Assembly (NCBI GenBank): GCA_041662485.1
Contig: JBAZSJ010000019.1
Location: 1-64,000, forward strand
DNA from: Rariglobus sp041662485
Lineage (GTDB): Bacteria > Verrucomicrobiota > Verrucomicrobiia > Opitutales > Opitutaceae
Reading direction: 5' to 3'
DNA: 64,000 nucleotides
In this document: positions 1-9,793 of the stretch, piece by piece
Position numbering within the stretch: position 1 is the stretch's first letter
Layout: each line of letters begins with the position of its first letter
Translations under genes and position numbers: made by a program
Notes under the pieces: model-generated
Told to the model about the DNA's origin: nothing
Database searches by the model: none
Seen by the model: only the letters and a program-made list of their open reading frames with translations

Positions 1-41
1 CGCATCGACTCCGCCTAGGCGGCCCGTCAAACCCCTCGTCC

Positions 42-269
42 ATGAGCGCTCCCTCCGCCCGTATCGTGATCATCAAAGCCCAGCCCATCGAGCTGTGCCA
101 GTTGCTGAAGTTCAGCGGACTGGCCGAGACCGGCGGCGCGGCGAAACACCTGATCAGCGAGGGGCAGGTGCTGCTTAACGGTGTCGTTGAAACCCAGAAA
201 CGCAAAAAAGTCATGGGCGGCGACAAGGTGACTTTTGGCGAAGAGACCATCGTGGTGCAGGTCGACTGA
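42..269 (+). CDS. S4-domain RNA-binding protein (YbcJ/YaaA type)
   Basis: A 75-residue protein made almost entirely of one S4 RNA-binding fold (about residues 15-72). The typical S4 signature is visible: a hydrophobic helix (LCQLLKFSGLAETGG), then the loop ISEGQVLLNGVVE followed by basic residues KRKK and a final beta strand. Stand-alone S4 proteins of this size (YbcJ/YaaA-like) bind structured RNA, often in ribosome biogenesis; the specific target here is unknown. It starts at an ATG 41 bases from the window edge, so upstream context is missing. The FKBP gene follows after 13 bases on the same strand, suggesting co-transcription. Confidence 0.85.
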   Translation: MSAPSARIVIIKAQPIELCQLLKFSGLAETGGAAKHLISEGQVLLNGVVETQKRKKVMGGDKVTFGEETIVVQVD

Positions 270-282
270 CCGGGCTCATTTT

Positions 283-615
283 ATGGCAACCAACGGACTC
301 CAGATCGAAAAAATCGTCTCCGGCAACGGGGCCTCTCCGCGCAAGGGGCAGCTCGTGACCGTTCACTACACCGGCTGGTTCACCACGGGCGAAAAATTCG
401 ACAGCTCGGTGGATCGCGACGAGCCGTTCGCCTTCGTCCTTGGCGCGAGGCAGGTCATCGCCGGCTGGGATATGGGCGTGGCCACGATGAAGGTCGGCGA
501 CAAGGTGAAGCTCACGCTTCCGCCCGAGCTTGCCTACGGGGCCGCCGGCTATCCCGGCGCGATTCCGCCCGATTCGACGCTCGTGTTCGAGGTCGAGCTG
601 CTTGGTGTCGGCTGA
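283..615 (+). CDS. FKBP-type peptidyl-prolyl cis-trans isomerase
   Basis: A 110-residue single-domain FKBP, the minimal size of this family. Visible motifs are VHYTGW near residue 26, the KFDSS segment, VIAGWDMGV in the middle and the C-terminal AYG...IPPDSTLVFEVELL strand, all of which line the proline-binding pocket. It should catalyse prolyl isomerisation in protein folding. There is no signal peptide, so it is cytoplasmic. I chose the ATG at 283 because the protein then begins just before the first FKBP strand; the reading frame is open further upstream but overlaps the S4 gene. Its 3' end overlaps the convergent DTW gene by about 67 bases. Confidence 0.9.
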   Translation: MATNGLQIEKIVSGNGASPRKGQLVTVHYTGWFTTGEKFDSSVDRDEPFAFVLGARQVIAGWDMGVATMKVGDKVKLTLPPELAYGAAGYPGAIPPDSTLVFEVELLGVG

Positions 616-1331
616 TCCTCCGCCGTCCGGAAAAAACGGCTGCGGCGGTCGCCGCTGCGGCCATGGAGCGCGGTGCGTTCGCCTGACTCGCTGTAGGGCT
701 GGCGGCGATAACCTGGTCGTGACGGATCGCGCGCGCATTTGATCTGGAAGTCCTGCATGCGGGCGAAGAGCCCGAGTAATTGCTCCGGCAGCGGATAGCG
801 GTCGAGGCCGCTGCGTTCCATCGCGAGCAACAATTCGTGGGTGGCTTCAAGCGTCGAGAGGCAGCCGTCCTGCGGCTGTTGTTTGATCACGTAACGGCTC
901 GGGGCCGACGGCGTGAACATGATGCGCGGCAGGCGTTGCAGGCTCGGGCTGAGGCGGAGCATTTTGCGGGCGCAGGCCCAGGTGGCGTCGAGGAGGAAAA
1001 CCACCAGGGTGCGTCCGCCGAGTTCATCCGCGCGCAGGTCGCCGTTGGAGAGGTTGCGTGCGGTTTCGCCGGGGTAGAGGAGGACGGCAAAATTGCGCGG
1101 ATCGTGGATGAGCGCCTGCACTTCCTCGTGGTCGTCGAAGCCTACGCCCATGTGGATCTCGCTGTGTTTCAGGCAGAGGTGGGTGAGCCGTCCGGTGCCG
1201 GCCTTCTCCTGCTTGAACTCCTTCGGGTGCATCAGAAACACGAAACGCGTGCGCGTCTCCATCGGCGTGATGGACGGGCACCAGCACAAGGGCTTGGGCC
1301 AGAAACAACGGTAGCACGTCTCGCGGCTCAT
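549..1331 (-). CDS. DTW-domain protein, putative tRNA-uridine aminocarboxypropyltransferase
   Basis: A 260-residue DTW-domain protein. The N-terminus has a cysteine cluster (C6, C9, C16, C18) and the family signature DATW sits at residues 115-118, followed by ARKML. Characterised DTW proteins (TapT family) transfer the 3-amino-3-carboxypropyl group of SAM to uridine in tRNA. The ATG at 1331 is preferred because the protein then opens with MSRETCYRC, as family members do; a GTG at 1364 is an alternative. The last 40 or so residues are Arg/Ser/Pro-rich and overlap the convergent FKBP gene, so the C-terminus is longer than usual and perhaps not functional. Confidence 0.8.
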   Translation of the reverse strand: MSRETCYRCFWPKPLCWCPSITPMETRTRFVFLMHPKEFKQEKAGTGRLTHLCLKHSEIHMGVGFDDHEEVQALIHDPRNFAVLLYPGETARNLSNGDLRADELGGRTLVVFLLDATWACARKMLRLSPSLQRLPRIMFTPSAPSRYVIKQQPQDGCLSTLEATHELLLAMERSGLDRYPLPEQLLGLFARMQDFQIKCARDPSRPGYRRQPYSESGERTALHGRSGDRRSRFFRTAEDQPTPSSSTSNTSVESGGIAPG

Positions 1332-1420
1332 GGGAGGAGTTTTGAAACTGAGATGCTTCCGCACAGCTCGGAGCTTTGCGGTAGGGCGGGACCGCTGGGC
1401 CCGCCGCGATGGATTGCAAC

Positions 1421-1474
1421 GTGGGAGCGAGCTGGCTCGCGATGTTCGACCCTCGCGAGCAAGCTCGCTCCCAC
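1421..1474. repeat. Dispersed palindrome, GCGAGCAAGCTCGC family
   Basis: Two 22-base arms (1421-1442 and 1453-1474) form an inverted repeat with a single mismatch and a 10-base loop. The right arm recurs exactly at 5043-5064, 31550-31571 and 60397-60418. It lies between the DTW and glutathione peroxidase genes. A second small palindrome (GGACCGCTGGGCC type) lies just upstream at about 1388-1403. Confidence 0.85.
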
Positions 1475-1531
1475 TTCCAATCGGACGGCCCGGCGGTCCT
1501 TTTCGGAGTCCGAAAACATTTGGACCCGATA

Positions 1532-2080
1532 TTACTTTGCGGCGAGCGCGGCCTCGACCGCCGCGATCAGCTCGGGGGATTCGGGGGCGACCTTGGAGTC
1601 GAAGCGCTTGAGGATCTTGCCGTCGCGGCCTATGAGGAACTTGTTGAAGTTCCAGCCGATCTTTCCGGGGAACGGCGAGTCCTTGCCGGTGAGCAGGGCG
1701 TAGAGCGGATGCTGGTTCTCGCCGTTGACCTCGATCTTGTCGAACATCGGGAACGTCACGTGGAATTTCGACGAACAGAAGGCTTTGATCTGCTCGTTGG
1801 TGCCGGATTCCTGATGGCCGAATTGGTTGCAGGGAAAGCCTAGCACGACGAGACCCTGAGCCTGATACTTTTCAAAAATGGTTTCCAGTCCCGCGTATTG
1901 TTTGGTGAAGCCGCAGGCGGAGGCCACGTTGACGATCAGCAGCACCTTGCCGCGATAAGATGCGAGCGTGGTTTCCTTGCCGTCGATGTCCTTGAGCGGG
2001 ATGTCCAGAAGATCGGCGGCCTTGGCCGTGGTGGAGAAGACGCCCGCGAGCAAGATGGCGAACAGGGGAAGGAATTTCAT
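1532..2080 (-). CDS. Glutathione peroxidase family protein, exported
   Basis: A 182-residue thiol peroxidase of the glutathione peroxidase family. The catalytic tetrad is complete: C56 (in NVASACGFTK, cysteine in place of selenocysteine), Q86 (FPCNQFG), W143 and N144 (GWNFNKF). It reduces hydrogen or organic peroxides; Cys-type bacterial members commonly use thioredoxin rather than glutathione. Residues 1-21 form a signal peptide ending TAKA-A, so unlike most bacterial homologues this one should act in the periplasm. Start ATG at 2080. It is a single gene flanked by repeats. Confidence 0.92.
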   Translation of the reverse strand: MKFLPLFAILLAGVFSTTAKAADLLDIPLKDIDGKETTLASYRGKVLLIVNVASACGFTKQYAGLETIFEKYQAQGLVVLGFPCNQFGHQESGTNEQIKAFCSSKFHVTFPMFDKIEVNGENQHPLYALLTGKDSPFPGKIGWNFNKFLIGRDGKILKRFDSKVAPESPELIAAVEAALAAK

Positions 2081-2111
2081 GGCCCAGTGAACGCGGGGGC
2101 GCCGACGTTTG

Positions 2112-2489
2112 TCAAACAGCCGGGCGGCTGCCTCCGTCGGGCGCGGTCTCGGGCAGGACGCCGGCCGCGAGAAAGGTCATTTTGATCAAGGTCCGGAGGC
2201 GGGTCGTCGATATCCGCATGCATAACGTCCATCGGAGTATGCCGCGATTGTAGGGATGGTCTCGGAACCGTTCCGCCTCGACGGCGAAGGCGCGCAGACG
2301 GGTGAGGTGGGCGACGGCCTTGATCAGATCGTGGTCGGCGGTGAAGTGGTTCCGGTTCAAAATCGTGAGGAGCCACACGAGGAACCGGGCCCGCCGATAA
2401 AGCACCCGCTTGAAGACCTCCGATTCATACTGATCCAGCGGAATCTGGTGCTGGGCGCAGAAATAGTCGGCGAAAGTGCGGGGAGGCAT
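2112..2489 (-). CDS. Hypothetical protein, 125 aa
   Basis: I do not recognise this protein. It is 125 residues, basic and Arg-rich, with a short hydrophobic stretch (RFLVWLLTILNR) about residues 35-47 and predicted mostly helical. The N-terminus reads MPPRTFADYFCAQHQIP, which looks like a genuine start. It sits upstream of the glutathione peroxidase gene on the same strand with a 31-base gap. The region 2490-2694 upstream is relatively AT-rich around 2520-2590 and likely holds promoters for this gene and for the divergent glycosyltransferase. Confidence 0.55.
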   Translation of the reverse strand: MPPRTFADYFCAQHQIPLDQYESEVFKRVLYRRARFLVWLLTILNRNHFTADHDLIKAVAHLTRLRAFAVEAERFRDHPYNRGILRWTLCMRISTTRLRTLIKMTFLAAGVLPETAPDGGSRPAV

Positions 2490-2694
2490 GATGTCAGATG
2501 GTAGGAACGTCCGAAACGATAGTCTTCACTAGGTGAAGGTTTGATTAATTTCCAACGTTCATTTTTGGGAATCAAAAATTGAATTTTGCGACGGGCGCGT
2601 GGAGGGGGGCTGGTCGGGCGGATTGTTGCTCCGAGGCGGTTCTGAGGGAGACGAATCTTGCATGGAGAGGGCGGGCGGACTTTTTTGAGAGCAC

Positions 2695-3762
2695 GTGTCT
2701 ACAGCTCAGTTCATACCATCTCCCGTGACGTGCGAGAAGTTGGCGCAGATTCTGCCCCGCTTCGGCGGTTCGTTGGAGGTGATGCCCGGCGATTCGCGGT
2801 TGGTTTATGCGTTGCCCGCGCACGCCGCCGATGAGGTGCGCGATTTTTTGCAACCGTTTTCCGTGGTTGAACCGTCACCCGGGTTTGTGGCGCGACTGCC
2901 CGGCGGACGGGTGTTCGGTTCGGGCAACGTGCTCTCGCCCGACGGGCTTTGCATCGCGCGCGATGTGTCGCCGGATTTTGGAAAATCGTTTTCGGATCAC
3001 TGGCTGCTTTCGTTCAAAAGAATGCGTCCGCCCGTTCCGTTGGACGGAGCGGTCGCGGTGGTCGCGACGACGTTGGGGAAGGGTTACAGTCACTGGCTGC
3101 TCGAGGAACTGCCACGGTTGCTTCTGCTGCCTCCGGATGCCGCCACCACGATCATCGCGCACGGAGCCGCTGCTTTCAGTCGGGAGGCGCTTGGTCTCCA
3201 CGGCTTTTCGGGGCGGGTGATCGAGCCGGGCAGGGAAACTCACTTCGCCTGCGAACAACTGGTCGTCCCCGGCTTGCCGGGTGAACCAGGGCAACCTTCG
3301 CCCTGCGCGGTCCGCCTGCTCGCGGAGTTCACCGCGCCGTTGCACGCATCGTCCTCCGCCTTTGGGGAACGCCTTTATGTCTCCCGCGGGAAAGCCCGGC
3401 GCCGTCGGGTGTCCAACGAGGACGCCTTGTGGGCGCGACTTGAGTCGCATGGTTTTAAACGGGTGCATCTGGAAGACCTCACTTGGCGGGAGCAGATCAA
3501 CGCCTTCCACCATGCGAAGGTCATCGTGGCTCCCCATGGGGCCGGGCTGGCCAATCTTGTCTTTTGCCGACCGGAGACGCGCGTGGTCGAATTTTTCCAC
3601 CGAGCCTATGTGAATCCGTGTTTTTGGCGGTTGGCGGCGCTCCGGGGGCTGGATTATCGGCCGGTGGTGGGCGCTTTGCCGCAGCCGCTGGCCTATGATG
3701 TGCGCGCCGGGCGGGTGGATATCGAAGTGGATGTCGAAACTGTTTTGGACGCACTTATCTAG
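2695..3762 (+). CDS. Glycosyltransferase family 61 protein
   Basis: A 355-residue protein whose C-terminal half carries the GT61 (DUF563) pattern: LYVSRGKARRRRVSNE at about 224-240, then VHLEDLTWREQINAFHHAK and the conserved VIVAPHGAGLANLVF segment at about 275-290. GT61 enzymes transfer sugars to glycans or glycoproteins; donor and acceptor cannot be read from sequence. The N-terminal half is divergent and no signal peptide is visible. The start is a GTG at 2695. It stands alone, with a hairpin terminator 137 bases beyond its stop. Confidence 0.82.
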   Translation: MSTAQFIPSPVTCEKLAQILPRFGGSLEVMPGDSRLVYALPAHAADEVRDFLQPFSVVEPSPGFVARLPGGRVFGSGNVLSPDGLCIARDVSPDFGKSFSDHWLLSFKRMRPPVPLDGAVAVVATTLGKGYSHWLLEELPRLLLLPPDAATTIIAHGAAAFSREALGLHGFSGRVIEPGRETHFACEQLVVPGLPGEPGQPSPCAVRLLAEFTAPLHASSSAFGERLYVSRGKARRRRVSNEDALWARLESHGFKRVHLEDLTWREQINAFHHAKVIVAPHGAGLANLVFCRPETRVVEFFHRAYVNPCFWRLAALRGLDYRPVVGALPQPLAYDVRAGRVDIEVDVETVLDALI

Positions 3763-3898
3763 TGGGTAACGACTTAAGCTTTTAGCTGAAAATTTCTTCG
3801 GGAAAAATGGGTTGGCCTGTTGACGTTGGCACGACCAAGGCTATTACTTCTCTCGTTCCCGCCTAGCGGGGACATTTTGGGGTAACCTAGAAAGCAAA

Positions 3899-3940
3899 TG
3901 GCCGGTCGCTTAGGGGTAGGCGACCGGCCAACTTATTTTA
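3899..3940 (+). terminator. Hairpin terminator
   Basis: 11-base perfect arms (3899-3909 and 3920-3930, TGGCCGGTCGC and its complement) around a 10-base loop are followed by ACTTATTTTA. The position downstream of the GT61 gene and upstream of the next gene fits a rho-independent terminator. Confidence 0.75.
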
Positions 3941-4006
3941 CGAGTCCGCCGGTTGCGCGGACCTTGCCAGCGGGCCTCGCGCCACCATCGTCGGGCCGCA
4001 CTTCCG

Positions 4007-4729
4007 ATGAAACCCCACCACAATCTGGCCGAAACCAAGACTCCCGACGGCGCCCGCCTTTCGCTGCACGAGCACGACGGCAGCTACTGCGTGCGTCTCA
4101 ACGGCCAGGACCTCATGCACTCGTCCACGAGCGCGTCCGAGGTGCTGCTGGGCGAGCTGGCCCACGCGCTCATCGATACCAAGGCGCCGACGCGCACGCT
4201 CATCGGCGGCATGGGGCTCGGCTATACGCTCAAGGCGGTGCTGGCCAAGGCCGGTCCGAAGGCGGTGGTCGAGGTCGGCGAACTCATGTCCGAGGTGATC
4301 GACTGGAACCGCACGTTCATGGCCAGGCTCAACGGCCACCTCCTCGACGATCCGCGCGTGCAGGTGAAGTTGGGCGACGTGGTCGTGACGATTCAGGCGG
4401 CGCGTCCGAACTCCTACGACGCCATCCTGCTCGATGTGGACAACGGCCCCGTGCCGATGGTGCACACCGGCAATGTCCGGCTCTACGGTCCGCGCGGACT
4501 GGAGACGCTAAAATCCAAACTGCGTCCGGGCGGCCGGCTCGCGATCTGGTCGGCGAGTCCCGACCATACCTTTGAAAAACGTCTGCGCGCGGCGGGTTTT
4601 GTCGCGCAGGCGATTCCCGCCAGGTTGTTCCCGACCGCCAAGCGCAGCGCCTACGTGATCTACGTGGGCGACAAGCCGGCGGCGGACGAGGCTCGGCCCC
4701 CTGTCGGCCGCAAGCCGGGCAAACGATAG
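4007..4729 (+). CDS. Spermidine synthase-like methyltransferase-fold protein
   Basis: A 240-residue protein with a Rossmann-type nucleotide-binding fold as in polyamine synthases. Visible elements are LIGGMGLGYTLKAVL (motif I, about residues 65-80), VVEVGELMSEVIDWNR (acidic end of strand 2), DDPRVQVKLGDVV and YDAILLDVDNGP (motif IV). It lacks the N-terminal beta-hairpin domain of true SpeE, so it may be a SAM-dependent enzyme on another substrate. The start at 4007 gives MKPHHNLAE and avoids an Arg-rich upstream stretch that overlaps the terminator region. The C-terminal 20 residues are basic. Confidence 0.72.
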   Translation: MKPHHNLAETKTPDGARLSLHEHDGSYCVRLNGQDLMHSSTSASEVLLGELAHALIDTKAPTRTLIGGMGLGYTLKAVLAKAGPKAVVEVGELMSEVIDWNRTFMARLNGHLLDDPRVQVKLGDVVVTIQAARPNSYDAILLDVDNGPVPMVHTGNVRLYGPRGLETLKSKLRPGGRLAIWSASPDHTFEKRLRAAGFVAQAIPARLFPTAKRSAYVIYVGDKPAADEARPPVGRKPGKR

Positions 4730-5135
4730 GGCGGTTTTGTTGATGTAGCCGGGGTCGCTGCCCCATGGGCATTAATTCCAATTCGCGTTCAAGATGATCC
4801 TGCCTTGGGTAGGGACGGACCGCTGGGCCGTCCGCTCCGTTAGTCTCATCTTGAGCGCGAATTGGAATAACCTAAGCCGGCGAAGCCGGAAAAAGTGGCG
4901 CCGGCGTCCCCGCCGACGAGCGGACAGCACCCGAAGGCGATCATAACGTGATTTATTGACCGGCGATTATCTCCACCTGGCCGGCGGGGACGTCGGCCAC
5001 ACTTTGCAGCGCAGGAGCGGCTTTACGCCGCGATTCCGATCATCGCGAGCAAGCTCGCTCCCACCACGTCGAACCATCGTGGCGTAAAGCCGCTCCGACA
5101 TTTCTTGAAAGGTCCTCGGGCCACACGCCCGTTTG
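4730..5135. repeat. Intergenic repeat cluster without a gene
   Basis: No gene is supported here. The stretch holds at least two palindromic modules. At about 4789-4871 ATTGGAATTCGCG and CTCAAGATGA-like arms enclose a GGACCGCTGGGCCGTCC palindrome. At 5014-5096 arms GGAGCGGCTTTACGCC (5014-5029) and its complement (5081-5096) enclose the 22-base GCGAGCAAGCTCGC element (5043-5064). A 50-base block (5015-5064) recurs exactly at 31522-31571. Confidence 0.8.
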
Positions 5136-6140
5136 CTACTTCGCGTCCTCGATCAGCGACCGGGCGGCTTCCTCGCTGACGGCGGCGATCTTTTTGGTGC
5201 CGAGGTTCGTCTTCACTTCGTAGAGGTTGGTTTTTCCAACGGCGCGCAGGAACGTGATCGTCTGAACGACTTCCTTGGTCGAGGCGGCCTGGACCTCGCC
5301 CTTGGGAGACATGCTTTGCTCGATGACGAGTGCGCCGCCCTTGGCGGCGTCGGTTTGCAGGTCAAACTCAGGCAGTTCCTGCCACGAATTGATGATGTGG
5401 AAGGTTCCCTTCCGGGTTTCCTTGTTCCAAGTGAATCCGTTGATGACGATCTGGTGGCCGACGCTGCCTCCGCCCCACGGATGGGCGGCGATGAAACCCG
5501 GCGGCAGGGCCTGCCAGATTTCGCGGGGGAACGCCGCCAGGATGGGGCGGCCTTTGCGCAGCTCCGCACGGGCCCATTCAAAAGGATCGTCCACCTGGGC
5601 CGGCGGGCTGTGAACGACGGGGGAGGGCGTGAAACCGGAGATCAGGCTGGCGATTCCCTGATGAAAACGCGGGTCCTTCCAGGGGTGGTCCTTGTCGACG
5701 TTGTTCGAGATTTTATAGATCGCGGGGGTGTCGACGTAGTAGCCGGCGATGTCCAGCCAGTGAACGCGTCCGTAGAGCATGCAGGTGCCGCCGATCTGGT
5801 CGCGGGAGACGTTGGGCGGGCAGAGCTGGACGGTTTCCTGCGGGCCGGCGACCGCCGAGGTCACGATGGTTTGCTTGGCGGTGACGGTCGTCTTGACGAC
5901 CGTGACGACCGAGTTGCCGTGCGCCACCGGGCTCTCGGCGCTGAGGTTGGCGAGCCAAGCGCGGTCCTCCTCGGTCAACGAGGCGAGCGGCAGCATGGCG
6001 CGGGTCCCGTCGGCGAAAACCACCACGGCGTAGCTTTTGTCCATGCGGGCCTTGACCACGCCGTCCAGCCGGGAAGACACGGCTTGGGCGTCCACGGTGA
6101 TAAGCAAAAGAAGTGCGGCCAGACCAAGGATGCGGCTCAT
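5136..6140 (-). CDS. Secreted papain-like (C1/C39-type) protein with N-terminal SHD1-like domain
   Basis: A 334-residue exported protein. Residues 1-20 are a signal peptide. Residues about 25-67 (VVKARMDKSYAVVVFADGTR) look like the small SHD1 beta domain common in Planctomycetes/Verrucomicrobia secreted proteins. The C-terminal domain has a papain-type arrangement: Q115 and C120 (QIGGTCMLYG), H229 (VGHQIVINGF) and N251 (INSW), matching the oxyanion Gln and Cys-His-Asn triad. It may be a peptidase or transpeptidase; the substrate is unknown. The ATG at 6140 is preferred over an upstream TTG. The gene is isolated. Confidence 0.7.
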   Translation of the reverse strand: MSRILGLAALLLLITVDAQAVSSRLDGVVKARMDKSYAVVVFADGTRAMLPLASLTEEDRAWLANLSAESPVAHGNSVVTVVKTTVTAKQTIVTSAVAGPQETVQLCPPNVSRDQIGGTCMLYGRVHWLDIAGYYVDTPAIYKISNNVDKDHPWKDPRFHQGIASLISGFTPSPVVHSPPAQVDDPFEWARAELRKGRPILAAFPREIWQALPPGFIAAHPWGGGSVGHQIVINGFTWNKETRKGTFHIINSWQELPEFDLQTDAAKGGALVIEQSMSPKGEVQAASTKEVVQTITFLRAVGKTNLYEVKTNLGTKKIAAVSEEAARSLIEDAK

Positions 6141-6356
6141 GGAGCTTCGACTAATTCGCAAAGGCGGCCTCAGGTCAGGCCGAAAAAGGCGAATGCTGCG
6201 CCCGAGAACCGGGCGGCGTGGGTAGTAGGGCGGTTTAAGGCGGGCTTAAGAAGCGGAGTTTTTCTCGCTGTTTTTTTGTGGCGAACAGGTAAACAATGCC
6301 GGAGTCCGTGACTTGGTCCCTTATTTGCTATTGAAGCAAAAAGCTCAGGGCCAACA

Positions 6357-6794
6357 ATGCCCGAAGCCTTACAATTATCCGAAGTCATTTTAGCCATGAA
6401 AAAGAACACGATCAAAGCTGCCAAGTCATCCGCATCGGCCCCCAAGGCCGCGGTGAAGAAAACCGTCAAGAAAACCGCCGCGCCGCGCAAGAAAAGCGCC
6501 CCGGCCCCCGTCGTAAAGTCCGGTCCGTCCAAGTCGGTCGTCACGGTCATCACGGCGACCATCGACATCGGTTTTGGCAACGCGCTCTACATCCGTGGCG
6601 AAGGCGCCGGCCTGAGCTGGGATGCCGGCGCGCCCATGGAGTGCGGCGCGAAGGGTGACAACTGGAGCATCACGCTGCCGGAAACCTCGAAGCCGATCGT
6701 CTACAAGTTTCTCATCAACGATCTTACCTGGTCCGCCGGTCCCGATTATCTGGCCGAATCCGGCAAGAAGACGGCGATCAAGCCGACGTTCTGA
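6357..6794 (+). CDS. Lys/Ala-rich protein with CBM20/48-like beta domain
   Basis: A 145-residue protein in two parts. Residues about 14-55 are Lys/Ala/Pro-rich and histone-tail-like. Residues about 60-145 form a beta-sandwich resembling starch-binding or glycogen-branching E-set domains (LYIRGEGAGLSWDAGAPM, WSITLP, VYKFLINDLTWSAGPDYLAESG). Such domains bind alpha-glucans. The ATG at 6357 has AGGG six bases upstream; an internal ATG at 6396 (MKKNTIKAA) is a plausible alternative start. There is no signal peptide, so it is probably cytoplasmic, perhaps glycogen- or DNA-associated; this is inference. Confidence 0.65.
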   Translation: MPEALQLSEVILAMKKNTIKAAKSSASAPKAAVKKTVKKTAAPRKKSAPAPVVKSGPSKSVVTVITATIDIGFGNALYIRGEGAGLSWDAGAPMECGAKGDNWSITLPETSKPIVYKFLINDLTWSAGPDYLAESGKKTAIKPTF

Positions 6795-6800
6795 GGCTGC

Positions 6801-7490
6801 TCACACCACGACCGGCTTCGGTGACAGCACCGGGCCGTCGGGGTTGAGCGTGCGCAGCTTTTGCTCCAGTTGTTCGACGCCGAAGCCCTCGGCGGCGATC
6901 TCCTCGTTCGTGACCACGTCGTAGGCCACCCGCATCCGGGAAAACGGATGCGGCAGGTAAAACCGGTCCCAACTCGGGATCTGCCACGCCGCCTCGTAAG
7001 TGCTTCCCACCAGCACCATCGGGGAGCCGGTGCGGCGGGCGATTACGACCCCGCCGGGCTTGAATTGGTAAATCGGGCCCCGCGGTCCGTCCGGCGTGAT
7101 GCCCACATCGTGACCCGCCCGGAGCACCTCGACCAGCCCGAGGGCGGCTTCGCGTCCCCGCTTATGGCTGGAACCGCGCACGGATTGGAGTCCCACCAGT
7201 GAAAAAAACGCTTCCAGCCAGGCCCCGTCGCGGCTGGTGCTGATCAGGGCGTAGACGGCCCGCTTCCGGCGGTGCCGCCTGAACATCTCGCCGGCGGTGA
7301 AAAGCCGGTTGTGCCACAGCACAAAAATCACGGATTGGGGGATGTCGCCCAGTTGATGTCGGCTGAGGACGGAAAACTCTATTTTCAGGGTCAACGTCCA
7401 CGCACGCAGCAGCATGCCGACAGGCCAGAGCGCCAGGTAGCGCCAGCCGCGGAGGGCGTGAACCACGATTTTGCGTGAAGCGGAGGACAT
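6801..7490 (-). CDS. Lysophospholipid acyltransferase family protein (DUF374)
   Basis: A 229-residue acyltransferase of the DUF374 branch of the LPLAT superfamily. The HNRLF segment at about residue 59 corresponds to the catalytic HX4(D/E)-like block, followed by STSRDGAWLEAF and VGITPDGPRGP (acyl-acceptor binding). Members are linked to lipid A or phospholipid acylation at the inner membrane. I chose the ATG at 7490 because the upstream in-frame sequence runs into a dispersed palindrome (7564-7588). It is convergent with the CBM-like gene, with a 6-base gap. Confidence 0.8.
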   Translation of the reverse strand: MSSASRKIVVHALRGWRYLALWPVGMLLRAWTLTLKIEFSVLSRHQLGDIPQSVIFVLWHNRLFTAGEMFRRHRRKRAVYALISTSRDGAWLEAFFSLVGLQSVRGSSHKRGREAALGLVEVLRAGHDVGITPDGPRGPIYQFKPGGVVIARRTGSPMVLVGSTYEAAWQIPSWDRFYLPHPFSRMRVAYDVVTNEEIAAEGFGVEQLEQKLRTLNPDGPVLSPKPVVV

Positions 7491-7563
7491 GGGGAGGAAA
7501 GTTGGTGCGAATAAAACGGTTTCGCCAAGCAAAAGCCCGTTTTGGAACCTGGACGGGATGAAT

Positions 7564-7590
7564 GATGTAGGCCCGACCGCCGGTCGGGCT
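7564..7590. repeat. Dispersed palindrome, CCCGACCGNCGGTCGGG family
   Basis: GTAGGCCCGACCGCCGGTCG and its continuation form a palindrome upstream of the acyltransferase gene. A near copy in the opposite orientation lies at about 24320-24343. Confidence 0.7.
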
Positions 7591-7649
7591 GTTTCGGAGA
7601 AGAGCAACGACTGCGACGAAGGGGGACGTTGACGTTGGCAAACGAACAT

Positions 7650-7684
7650 AAAAAAGGCCCCAATCTTGCGATTGAGGCCTTTAA
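7650..7684 (-). terminator. Terminator of tRNA-Asp
   Basis: On the minus strand AAAGGCC(T)CAATC and GATTG(G)GGCCTTT pair around a 4-base loop, followed by a run of T. It lies directly after the 3' end of the tRNA-Asp gene. Confidence 0.8.
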
Positions 7685-7687
7685 AAC

Positions 7688-7764
7688 TGGCGGGATGAAC
7701 GGGACTCGAACCCGCGACCTTCTGCGTGACAGGCAGACGCTCTAACCAGCTGAGCTATCACCCC
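7688..7764 (-). tRNA. tRNA-Asp(GTC)
   Basis: A complete cloverleaf on the minus strand: acceptor arms GGGGTGA/TCATCCC (one G-U pair), D arm with AGCTCAGCTGGTTAGAGC, anticodon loop CTGTCAC giving GTC, T arm with GGTTCGAGTCC, discriminator G and an encoded CCA (7688-7690). Confidence 0.95.
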
Positions 7765-7846
7765 GGAAATGAGGAAAGAGGGCGAACGTAGAATCCGCGG
7801 ACCCACTGTCAAGCGTCGTTTCGACGCAAATCTTCGCGATTTTTTA

Positions 7847-8392
7847 TTAAGCCAATCGAACGGGTGTGCAGCCGTCCAAAACACGCCTCCAGACATCCGT
7901 TTCGCCTTTCAATCCCAACGTGGTGAGCTCGGCGGCGATTTCGGTTTCCGAGGGCTCGACGACCGCGTGTTTGGGATCGGCGGGCAACGCGGGCAGCAGA
8001 CGGCGGGTGATCGCCCAGCAAGCCCAGGCGCGGGCGCGGCGCAGTTCGCGGCGGGGCTCGTTCATCCGGTCGGCGTAATGCTGGAAATGCACGCGCGGGT
8101 TCCCCATGAAAACGCCCTCGGGCGTGTGCGAGAGAAACCACGCCATCGCCGCGTAGGGCACGGGGCAGAGCGCGAGGACCGGCTCGTCGCCGCGCAGGTC
8201 GGCGCCCATCGCGCGGTCAAGGCACAGGACGGCGCGGGCCGCGTGGCCGTGCTGCCAGAGGTAGTGTCCGTATTCGAGGGCGGTGTGGTAGAAGCCGGCT
8301 CCGCGATCATCCCCGTGCGCGTCAAACACCCGCCAGTCCATCTGCGGACGGGGCGCGGGCAGGTGGGGGCAGGGAGGCAGCGGGATGCTCAT
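7847..8392 (-). CDS. Hypothetical protein, 181 aa
   Basis: I cannot assign a family. The 181-residue protein is rich in Trp, His and Arg, with segments such as MDWRVFDAHGDDRGAGFYHTAL and HYLWQHGHAARAVLCLDRAM that suggest a helical-repeat-like cytoplasmic protein. There is no signal peptide or membrane segment. The start ATG at 8392 gives MSIPLPPCPHLPAPRPQMDW; an in-frame ATG 16 codons later is also possible. It lies between the two tRNA genes, on the strand opposite to tRNA-Arg. Confidence 0.6.
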   Translation of the reverse strand: MSIPLPPCPHLPAPRPQMDWRVFDAHGDDRGAGFYHTALEYGHYLWQHGHAARAVLCLDRAMGADLRGDEPVLALCPVPYAAMAWFLSHTPEGVFMGNPRVHFQHYADRMNEPRRELRRARAWACWAITRRLLPALPADPKHAVVEPSETEIAAELTTLGLKGETDVWRRVLDGCTPVRLA

Positions 8393-8498
8393 CGGGCTGC
8401 GTTGCTGACGTCTCTCGCAGGGAGGGTCAATCCTTGGCGCCGCCTTTGCCCTTGTCGGAGGAGGTCCGCGCCGCTAACGCTCGGGGCGTCCCGCAAGG

Positions 8499-9792
<1,294 letters not shown>

Positions 9793-9793
<1 letters not shown>
